In this document: in pieces, positions 1 through 4,813 of the stretch
Position numbering within the stretch: the stretch's first letter is position 1
How the letters are laid out: every line of letters starts with the position of its first letter
Origin: Alphaproteobacteria bacterium UBA2903
GTDB taxonomy: Bacteria; Pseudomonadota; Alphaproteobacteria; CAAGCB01; CAG-977
Assembly: GCA_002349565.1 (NCBI GenBank)
Contig: DEDN01000003.1
Location: 4,539-16,424 of the forward strand
Direction of reading: 5' to 3'
DNA length: 11,886 bases
Position numbers and translations under genes: made by a program
The notes under the pieces: generated by a model
What the model was told of the DNA's origin: nothing
What the model saw: the letters and a program-made list of their open reading frames with translations, nothing else
Databases searched by the model: none

Positions 1-63
1 GCGCCTGTGCGTCGTCGCCTGCGGCGACCGAACCCGTCCGGATTCAAATCGGGCGCGCCGACA
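1..63. other. Unassigned segment, possibly the 3' end of a + strand gene
   Basis: The window opens in a GC-rich stretch with no assignable gene. In + frame 2 an open stretch runs from the window edge to a TAA at 70-72, directly before the hairpin stem of the terminator at 77-97. A + strand gene ending there is therefore possible, but the roughly 23 visible residues (arginine-rich, CGDRTRPDSN) match no family I know. Frames 1 and 3 are also open here, so frame choice is not decided. A 6-bp hairpin with a 3-base loop (14-28, arms GTCGCC/GGCGAC) and a T-loop-like TTCAAATC (43-50) also give it some look of a structured RNA end. Confidence 0.25.
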
Positions 64-110
64 CACCAAATAAAAACCCCCGCAAAATTTGCGGGGGTTT
101 TTATTTGGTG
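64..110. terminator. Bidirectional intrinsic terminator (perfect inverted repeat)
   Basis: The arms at 64-86 and 88-110 are exact reverse complements of 23 bases around a single central base (87). The core is a GC stem (CCCCCGC/GCGGGGG, 77-83 and 91-97) flanked by A runs on the left and T runs on the right, so a U-tract follows the hairpin on either strand. On the minus strand it ends tRNA-Lys, and on the + strand it would end whatever enters from the left edge. The right arm reaches into the tRNA gene and includes its encoded CCA. Confidence 0.9.
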
Positions 111-181
111 AGCGAGCCGGGATTCGAACCCGGGGCCACATGATTAAAAGTCATGTGCTCTACCAGCTGAGCTACTCGCCC
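106..181 (-). tRNA. tRNA-Lys (anticodon UUU), CCA encoded
   Basis: The reverse strand folds as a complete 76-base cloverleaf. The acceptor stem is GGGCGAG/CTCGCTC with discriminator A, the D-stem is GCTC/GAGC, and the anticodon stem is CATGA/TCATG around the loop CTTTTAA, giving anticodon TTT (146-148 on the + strand). The T-arm is CCGGG-TTCGAAT-CCCGG. The 3' CCA is encoded (TGG at 106-108 on the + strand). It reads AAA/AAG lysine codons. The terminator follows directly, and a sigma70-type promoter lies 21 bases upstream of the 5' end, so it can be expressed as a single-gene unit. Confidence 0.98.
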
Positions 182-201
182 GTAGCGTTTCAACAGGCGT
201 A

Positions 202-230
202 AACATACATAGATGCGCCCCGTCGGTCAA
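202..230 (-). promoter_or_regulatory. Promoter of tRNA-Lys
   Basis: On the minus strand, TTGACC (225-230 on +) is followed by a 17-base spacer and TATGTT (202-207). The -35 matches the sigma70 consensus at 5 of 6 positions and the spacing is ideal. Transcription should start near 195, giving a short 5' leader before the tRNA at 181. The bases upstream (231-264) are A/T runs that could act as an UP element. Confidence 0.7.
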
Positions 231-257
231 GTGTTTTTTTTCATTTTTTCAAAAAAA

Positions 258-566
258 TTATTTTCCGACCAGCAAATCCAGCATTTCCGCCATTTCGTTG
301 GCAACTTTGTACGCCTCGACATTCGCTTTGAATGTCTGTTCGGCAATCATCATGTTCGTCATTTCGTTCAGCATCACGTCCTCGGACGCGACATAAGCCG
401 TCGACGCCGTGCCGATGGCGCGCGTTCCCGTCACCGCCGTCACGGGAATATCGGGCGTTTCCATTGTTTGCGCCGCCTGCATGCCCGATTCCACGATATT
501 TTGCGCACTTTTGTAAAAGCTTGCCGCCGCCGCTTGCATTCCGTTCAAAGAAACCGATGAAATCAT
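258..566 (-). CDS. Short flagellar rod/hook-family protein (FlgC-like ends)
   Basis: This 102-residue protein resembles the two conserved ends of axial flagellar proteins (FlgB/FlgC/FlgG type) joined by a short middle. The N-terminus (residues 3-27, with GMQAAAASFYKSAQNIVES) recalls the first helix of rod proteins, which carries alternating small and polar residues. The C-terminus (62-98, with LNEMTNMMIAEQTFKANVEA) matches the pattern EMxNMIxAxxxYxANxE of FlgC/FlgG. At 102 residues it is shorter than the roughly 135 of FlgC. There is no signal peptide, as expected for type III export substrates. Its start is well supported: AAGGAGG lies 7 bases upstream and overlaps the stop of the gene before it, so the two are co-transcribed. 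Whether it builds a flagellum or is a derived relative cannot be told here, since no other flagellar gene is in view. Family call is fairly sure, role is inference. Confidence 0.75.
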   Translation of the reverse strand: MISSVSLNGMQAAAASFYKSAQNIVESGMQAAQTMETPDIPVTAVTGTRAIGTASTAYVASEDVMLNEMTNMMIAEQTFKANVEAYKVANEMAEMLDLLVGK

Positions 567-573
567 CGTTCGT

Positions 574-580
574 CCTCCTT
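574..580 (-). promoter_or_regulatory. Consensus Shine-Dalgarno of the FlgC-like gene
   Basis: AAGGAGG on the minus strand overlaps the TAA stop of the upstream gene (579-581) and sits 7 bases before the ATG at 566. This is the strongest ribosome binding site in the window. It suggests translation coupled with, and possibly stronger than, the first gene of the pair. Confidence 0.85.
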
Positions 581-959
581 AACCGAAGCCCTGCGTTTTT
601 TTGGGCGCGCTGTCTTCGTACGCTTCGATTGTTTTTTCATACGACTCCAGCTGCTGCCCCGCTTCGCGCAAAGACAAATACGAATCCGTCCCGTCGTCGA
701 ACCGCAAGTTTGTTTCCAGCACCGCCCCCGCTTCCATCATCGGAATCAGCGATGCCTCGACAGCGGCGGTTTGAGGCTTTTCAAACATCGGCGTTTGTTC
801 GTTCAACAGATATTGGTCGGTGGAGCTGCCCGCGCCCGCCGAATCGGACACGCCGACAACGGATGCGGAAATCCGCGACGAAGCGATATTCCCCAACTTC
901 GCCATCATATTGGTCGTATGACCGACCGACGTATTTGTTGACACTTTTCCTGTCGACAT
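579..959 (-). CDS. Unrecognised small protein, first gene of the pair with the FlgC-like gene
   Basis: I do not recognise this protein. It has 126 residues from the ATG at 959, or 130 from an ATG at 971. I prefer 959 because GGTGA lies 7 bases before it, whereas 971 has only a weak AAG ahead. The N-terminal half is rich in Ser, Thr, Ala and Gly and probably flexible. The C-terminal half is more ordered and acidic (around DDGTDSYLSLREAGQQLESYEKT, split here only to name it) and looks helical, ending in a short basic stretch, APKKTQGFG. No signal peptide, membrane segment or cysteine is visible. It shares a promoter with the FlgC-like gene 12 bases downstream, so a linked role such as a partner, chaperone or co-exported protein is a reasonable guess but nothing more. 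Confidence 0.7.
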   Translation of the reverse strand: MSTGKVSTNTSVGHTTNMMAKLGNIASSRISASVVGVSDSAGAGSSTDQYLLNEQTPMFEKPQTAAVEASLIPMMEAGAVLETNLRFDDGTDSYLSLREAGQQLESYEKTIEAYEDSAPKKTQGFG

Positions 960-995
960 TTCAATCACCATTCTTGGCTAAACAAACTTTTTTAT

Positions 996-1025
996 ATTAT
1001 TTCATATTTTCCCCTCTGCTGTCAA
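996..1025 (-). promoter_or_regulatory. Promoter of the 959-258 minus-strand pair
   Basis: On the minus strand, a full consensus -35, TTGACA (1020-1025 on +), is followed by an 18-base spacer and AATAAT (996-1001), which matches the -10 consensus at 5 of 6 positions. Transcription would start near 989, about 30 bases before the preferred start codon. It lies back to back with the candidate promoter of the + strand operon. Confidence 0.65.
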
Positions 1026-1035
1026 CGGTTTGAGG

Positions 1036-1064
1036 TTGATTTTGAAACATTTTCCCTTTATCCT
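1036..1064 (+). promoter_or_regulatory. Candidate promoter of the + strand operon
   Basis: TTGATT (1036-1041), a 17-base spacer and TATCCT (1059-1064) match the sigma70 consensus at 4 of 6 positions each. A start near 1071 would leave a leader of about 20 bases that carries the ribosome site AAGGA (1081-1085), 7 bases before the ATG at 1093. No other candidate of equal quality lies between the divergent genes. Confidence 0.45.
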
Positions 1065-1092
1065 GTTTGCGCTTTTAAAAAAGGAAACTCGC

Positions 1093-2061
1093 ATGGCGAA
1101 AAACAAAATCATCATCGACACCGATCCGGGCGTGGACGACGCCGTAGCTTTGTTTATGGCAATGGCGGACGCGGACACCGACATTCTGGGCATTACCGCC
1201 GTCAACGGAAACGTCCCCGTCGAACAGGGCGAATACAATGCCCGCCGAATCTGCAATTTCGCTTGGCATTCGGGAATCAAGACGTTTAAAGGCTGCGACC
1301 GTCCCTTGAAGCGTTCCGTTTTCAACGCCGAATGGATACACGGCAAAGACGGGCTGGCGGGACTGGATTTCGGCGAACCGACGTACAAAGGCGAATCGAC
1401 GTCCGCTGTCGACTTTATCATCGATACGGTTATGAAATCGACGGAACGCGAAGTGTCAATTATCGCCATCGGACCTTTGACGAACATTGCGACCGCTTTT
1501 TTGAAAGAACCGAAAATCATTTCCCGAATCCGCGAACTGGTCATTATGGCGGGCGCGTTTTGCGAAGACGGACCGCGCGGCAATTCGACGCCGTACGCCG
1601 AATTCAACGTGTACGCCGACCCGCACGCCGCGGAAATCGTGTTCGATTTGGGACAGAGAATCACCGTTATTCCGATGGAAGTCGGACAGCAGGCGTACGC
1701 GGACGAAACGTATTTGGAACGCCTGCGCGATTTAAATTCCCGCTGCGCCGCCAAAAGCGCGGATTTGCTGGAGGAAACGGCGAAAATCCTTGCCCCTCAC
1801 CGTCAAAAAATGGCGGAGGAAGGCTTGGCGCCCGAAAACGGCACGTCGCTGTACGACCCGTGCGCGATTGCGTGTTTTCTGCGTCCCGCTTTGTTTTCGG
1901 GGCGTTACGGCACGGTGCAGGTCAATACCGACGCCAAAAGCGAACAGTTCGGCATGACGACGTTTGAACAGGGGTCGAAGCGCAACTGTCTGGTCACCTA
2001 CAAAGTCGACAAAGATCCGTTTCTGCAAATGGTGGCGGATCATCTGGCGAAACTGTCATGA
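1093..2061 (+). CDS. Inosine-uridine-preferring nucleoside hydrolase family protein
   Basis: A cytoplasmic hydrolase that splits the N-glycosidic bond of ribonucleosides, giving a free base and ribose for salvage. The 322 residues fit the family's usual 310-330. The Ca-binding signature DTDPGVDD is at residues 9-16, the GPLTN motif (Thr130, the expected Ca ligand) is at 128-131, and the C-terminal ligand Asp255 lies in LYDPCA. His83 in HGKDG matches the substrate-loop histidine of IU-type enzymes. In IU/CU-type members the residue before the last Asp is usually His; here it is Tyr254, so substrate preference cannot be assigned. The ATG at 1093 has AAGGA 7 bases upstream and the family motif right after it. 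An in-frame TTG at 1030 lies ahead of any ribosome site, so I reject it. The stop overlaps the dusA start by ATGA, so the two genes are translationally coupled and probably first in the long operon. Confidence 0.93.
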   Translation: MAKNKIIIDTDPGVDDAVALFMAMADADTDILGITAVNGNVPVEQGEYNARRICNFAWHSGIKTFKGCDRPLKRSVFNAEWIHGKDGLAGLDFGEPTYKGESTSAVDFIIDTVMKSTEREVSIIAIGPLTNIATAFLKEPKIISRIRELVIMAGAFCEDGPRGNSTPYAEFNVYADPHAAEIVFDLGQRITVIPMEVGQQAYADETYLERLRDLNSRCAAKSADLLEETAKILAPHRQKMAEEGLAPENGTSLYDPCAIACFLRPALFSGRYGTVQVNTDAKSEQFGMTTFEQGSKRNCLVTYKVDKDPFLQMVADHLAKLS

Positions 2062-3044
2062 GCGTTTACGTCGGTCGGCTGTCGGTCGCGCCGATGATGG
2101 ATTGGACGGACAAACACTTCCGCTTTTTCGCCCGCCGTTTTACCAAGCGGACTTTGCTTTATACGGAAATGGTTACGGCGCAAGCGGTCGTGTTCGGCGA
2201 CGCGGAAAAGCTGCTGAGCTTCAACCTGCCCGAAAAGCCGCTGATTTTACAGCTGGGCGGGTCTTCGCCCGAATTGTTGGGCAAAGCGTGCAAAATCGCG
2301 CAAAGCTTTGATTACGACGGAATCAACTTAAACGCGGGCTGTCCGTCCGAACGGGTCAGCGCGGGCAACTTCGGCGCGGCGTTGCGGCAAAACCCCGCCC
2401 TTATTGCCGATTGCCTGCAATCGATGAAGGAAAACAGCCGCGTCCCCGTATCTTTGAAAACCCGCATCGCGCTGGAGGAAACAACGCAAGACTCCGACGG
2501 TTACGACGATTTGTGCCGTTTGGCAGAATTGGTCAAGCCTTTGACAACCGACTGGATTATCCACGCGCGCAAAGCCCGATTGAAAGGCTTGACACCGAAA
2601 CAAAACCGCGAACGTCTGCCGCTGAATTACGACTTGGTTTACCGTTTCAAGCGCGACTTTCCCGATTTGACCGTTTCAATCAACGGCAACATCGATTCTT
2701 TGGACGCGGCTTTGGCGCATTTAAAGCACGTCGACGGCGTGATGATCGGACGCGTGGCGTATGCGAACCCCGCTTTGCTGGCCGAAGCGGACGCAAAAAT
2801 CTACGGGGAAAGCACCGCCCCCGTTTCAGCCGTCGACGCGGTGCTGCAAATGCGTTCGTACATCGAACAACAGCTGGCGCAAGGCGTGCGGTTAAACGCC
2901 GTAACCCGCCACATGCTCGGAATTTTCAAAGGCTGCGCGGGCGCGGCGGCATGGCGCAGGACGCTGACGGAAAACGCCGTTTTGCCCGACGCCGACTTTA
3001 AAGTTGTTGCACAAGCTTTAAAGAGTGTTATACCTATTAACTGA
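2058..3044 (+). CDS. dusA: tRNA-dihydrouridine synthase, DusA type
   Basis: An FMN- and NADPH-dependent enzyme that reduces uridines to dihydrouridine in the tRNA D-loop; the DusA subtype acts at positions 20/20a. Its 328 residues are typical. It shows the N-terminal VAPMMDWTD signature (9-18), the NAGCPSERV motif with catalytic Cys95 (92-100), Lys134 in SLKTR, IHARKARLKGL (168-178) with the phosphate-binding His169, the FMN-site SINGN (about 216-220) and VMIGRVAY near 237-244. The wording of the APMMDWTD and HARKAxLKGL motifs fits DusA better than DusB or DusC. It overlaps the nucleoside hydrolase by 4 bases and is followed after 24 bases by plsY. Its last roughly 45 bases are more A/T-rich than the body and may hold a promoter for plsY. 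Confidence 0.95.
   Translation: MSVYVGRLSVAPMMDWTDKHFRFFARRFTKRTLLYTEMVTAQAVVFGDAEKLLSFNLPEKPLILQLGGSSPELLGKACKIAQSFDYDGINLNAGCPSERVSAGNFGAALRQNPALIADCLQSMKENSRVPVSLKTRIALEETTQDSDGYDDLCRLAELVKPLTTDWIIHARKARLKGLTPKQNRERLPLNYDLVYRFKRDFPDLTVSINGNIDSLDAALAHLKHVDGVMIGRVAYANPALLAEADAKIYGESTAPVSAVDAVLQMRSYIEQQLAQGVRLNAVTRHMLGIFKGCAGAAAWRRTLTENAVLPDADFKVVAQALKSVIPIN
3007..3034 (+). promoter_or_regulatory. Weak candidate internal promoter before plsY
   Basis: TTGCAC (3007-3012), a 16-base spacer and TATACC (3029-3034) lie in an A/T-rich patch at the end of dusA, 35 bases before the plsY start. The -10 matches at 4 of 6 positions but the -35 is poor. Such a promoter would let the core plsY-to-peptidase block be expressed apart from the two salvage/modification genes. 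Confidence 0.25.
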
Positions 3045-3068
3045 ATTTTAATCATCAAAAGGACACGA

Positions 3069-3692
3069 ATGATGAGCGATACGACACTTTTAATCCTTTC
3101 CGCCGTCATCGGCTATGTGCTGGGTTCGATTCCGTTCGGGATTGTGCTGACCCGCATGGCGGGGTTGGGCGACATCCGCAAAATCGGTTCGGGCAACATC
3201 GGCGCGACGAATGTTTTGCGCACGGGACGCAAGGATTTGGCTTTGCTGACGCTGATATTGGATTCGGGCAAAGCGGCTTTGGCGGCGTTCATCGCGGCGA
3301 ATTGCGTTCCCGAAGAAGGCGTCAGCGACACGGCGGCTTTGATTGCCGGCACGGCGGGCGTTTTGGGACACAACTTTCCGATTTGGCTGAAGTTCAAAGG
3401 CGGAAAAGGCGTCGCGGCGACTTTGGGCGTTTTGCTCTACACCTGTTGGGAGGTCGGCTTGGCGTCGTGCGTAACGTGGCTGGTCATGGCTTTGCTGTTC
3501 CGCTATTCGTCGCTGTCGGCTTTGGCGGCTTTGGTTTTGGCGCCCGTTTACGCGTATTTCTTCGCCACGCCCGAATTTGTGTACTTTTACAGCTTTCTGG
3601 CAGTTTTGGCGGTTATTCGCCACCATGAAAACATCCGCAGACTGCTTCGCGGCGAAGAATCGAAAATCAAGCTGAAGAAAAAAGCCGCATGA
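3069..3692 (+). CDS. plsY: Acyl-phosphate:glycerol-3-phosphate acyltransferase
   Basis: An inner-membrane enzyme that moves an acyl group from acyl-phosphate (made by PlsX, not in this window) to glycerol-3-phosphate. This gives lysophosphatidic acid, the first committed step of phospholipid synthesis. At 207 residues it fits the family, with several hydrophobic segments (about 5-29, 57-79, 88-105, 115-145 and 150-183). The three cytoplasmic signature loops are present: GSGNIGATN (40-48), KFKGGKGVAAT (108-118) and RHHENIRRLLRGEE (184-197), followed by a basic tail. AAAGGA lies 5 bases before the ATG at 3069 and 8 before a second in-frame ATG at 3072, so either may be used. Its stop overlaps the dprA start (ATGA), an arrangement seen in many alphaproteobacteria. 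Confidence 0.97.
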   Translation: MMSDTTLLILSAVIGYVLGSIPFGIVLTRMAGLGDIRKIGSGNIGATNVLRTGRKDLALLTLILDSGKAALAAFIAANCVPEEGVSDTAALIAGTAGVLGHNFPIWLKFKGGKGVAATLGVLLYTCWEVGLASCVTWLVMALLFRYSSLSALAALVLAPVYAYFFATPEFVYFYSFLAVLAVIRHHENIRRLLRGEESKIKLKKKAA

Positions 3693-4810
3693 TGGATGCC
3701 GAAAAAATCGCCAAAGTGCGCCTGATACGAACCGAAAATGTCGGTGTTGCGACGTTTTCGGCGTTGATGACGCGCTTCGGTTCGGCACAAGAAGCGTTGC
3801 TTCACCTGCCTGATTTTGCGCGGCTCGGCGGGCGAAAGCGTCCGTTGAACGTTTATTCCGAATCGGCTGCGGCCGCGGAAATCGACCGCCTGTACAACGC
3901 AGGCGGCGAAATGCTGTTCAAGGACGACGCGGATTATCCCGCTTTGCTCAAGCCCCTGCCCGACGCGCCGCCCGTGTTGTCCGTTCTGGGCAACAAAGCG
4001 CTGTTCAACGGTCCGTCCGTCGCCGTCGTCGGCACGCGCAACGCGACGATTAACGGCAAAAAAACAGCCCGCACGATTGCCAACGATTTGGTCAAGTCGG
4101 GCTACACGGTCGTTTCGGGCTTGGCGGTCGGCATTGACGCCGCCGCGCACGAAGGCGCGCTGTTTGACGCGACCCCGAAAGCGTCCACCGTCGCCGTTTT
4201 GGGAACGGGGCTGAACATCCCCTACCCCGCGCAAAACCGCAGACTGTACGACGAAATCCGCGAAAAAGGACTGCTGGTTTCCGAATACGCCTTGGACACC
4301 AAGCCGCAGCCCGCGAACTTTCCGCACAGGAACAGGATTATTTCGGGCATAGCGAACGGTCTGGTCGTGATAGAAGCGACTTTGCGTTCGGGGTCTTTGA
4401 TTACCGCCAACCGCGCGTTGGAACAGGGCAAGGAAGTCTTCGCCGTTCCCGCCACGCCGACGGACGAACGCGCGAAAGGCGTCAACCACTTGATTAAAAC
4501 GGGCGCGCCGCTGGTCGAATCCGCCGACGACATCATCGCTCATCTGACGGGATTGCCGATGTTGTCTTTGAACGAAGCGATTGAGCGCGAATCCGTCGAA
4601 ACCCCTGTTGAACCGGTCGAACAGACAGAGCTTTCCGCAACGGACTTGCTGGAAAAACTGGACGGCACGCCGACCGATCTGGACGCTTTGATACGCGAAA
4701 CGGGCTTGCCAGCGCCCGCAATTTCCGTTTTATTAGTAGAGCTGGAACTCGCCGGACGAATCGAACGTCTGCCGGGGAACCGAATTATCCGCATATCCAC
4801 AGGACAATGA
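3689..4810 (+). CDS. dprA: DNA processing protein DprA (Smf)
   Basis: A cytoplasmic protein that binds incoming single-stranded DNA during natural transformation and loads RecA; it is also kept in many species not known to be transformable. The 373 residues show the full three-part layout: an N-terminal helical (SAM/HhH-like) region at about 1-75, the Rossmann-fold core at about 105-290, and a C-terminal winged-helix (DML1-like) domain at about 316-370. Core motifs are VAVVGTRNAT (111-120), SGLAVGIDAAAHEGAL (143-158), LGTGLNIPYPAQN (171-183), FPHRNRIISGIA (211-222) and TLRSGSLITA (231-240), which are intact and argue for a working protein. It overlaps plsY by 4 bases, and topA begins 3 bases after its stop. 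No comF, comEC or other uptake gene is visible, so competence itself cannot be claimed. Confidence 0.97.
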   Translation: MMDAEKIAKVRLIRTENVGVATFSALMTRFGSAQEALLHLPDFARLGGRKRPLNVYSESAAAAEIDRLYNAGGEMLFKDDADYPALLKPLPDAPPVLSVLGNKALFNGPSVAVVGTRNATINGKKTARTIANDLVKSGYTVVSGLAVGIDAAAHEGALFDATPKASTVAVLGTGLNIPYPAQNRRLYDEIREKGLLVSEYALDTKPQPANFPHRNRIISGIANGLVVIEATLRSGSLITANRALEQGKEVFAVPATPTDERAKGVNHLIKTGAPLVESADDIIAHLTGLPMLSLNEAIERESVETPVEPVEQTELSATDLLEKLDGTPTDLDALIRETGLPAPAISVLLVELELAGRIERLPGNRIIRISTGQ

Positions 4811-4813
4811 AAC

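Noticed and set aside
31..68. A possible + strand tRNA or tmRNA 3' end (TTCAAATC followed by a CCA at 66-68)
   Set aside because: The T-loop-like bases are there, but a normal 5-bp T-stem with a 7-base loop cannot be formed: the closing pairs would be A-C, G-G and G-G. The distance from the loop to CCA is also 3 bases too long. Only a 9-base loop gives a stem, which is not tRNA-like.
233..264. A/T inverted repeat (TTTTTTC/AAAAAAA) as a terminator for the FlgC-like gene
   Set aside because: There is no GC stem, and on the transcribed strand the tract after it is A-rich rather than U-rich. Readthrough into tRNA-Lys or use as an UP element is as likely.
332..1033. A 233-codon + strand frame across the flagellar-like pair
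   Set aside because: It runs antisense to two co-transcribed genes with good promoter and ribosome sites, and its Pro/Ser/Arg-rich translation looks non-coding.
1030..1092. Upstream TTG start for the nucleoside hydrolase, adding 21 residues
   Set aside because: The extra residues precede the AAGGA ribosome site and overlap the candidate promoter. The ATG at 1093 has correct spacing and places the DTDPG motif at its usual distance from the start.
3587..4543. A 318-codon minus-strand frame opposite dprA and the end of plsY
   Set aside because: It spans two confirmed genes, has an Arg/Gln/Phe-rich composition typical of antisense shadows, and has no ribosome site or motif.
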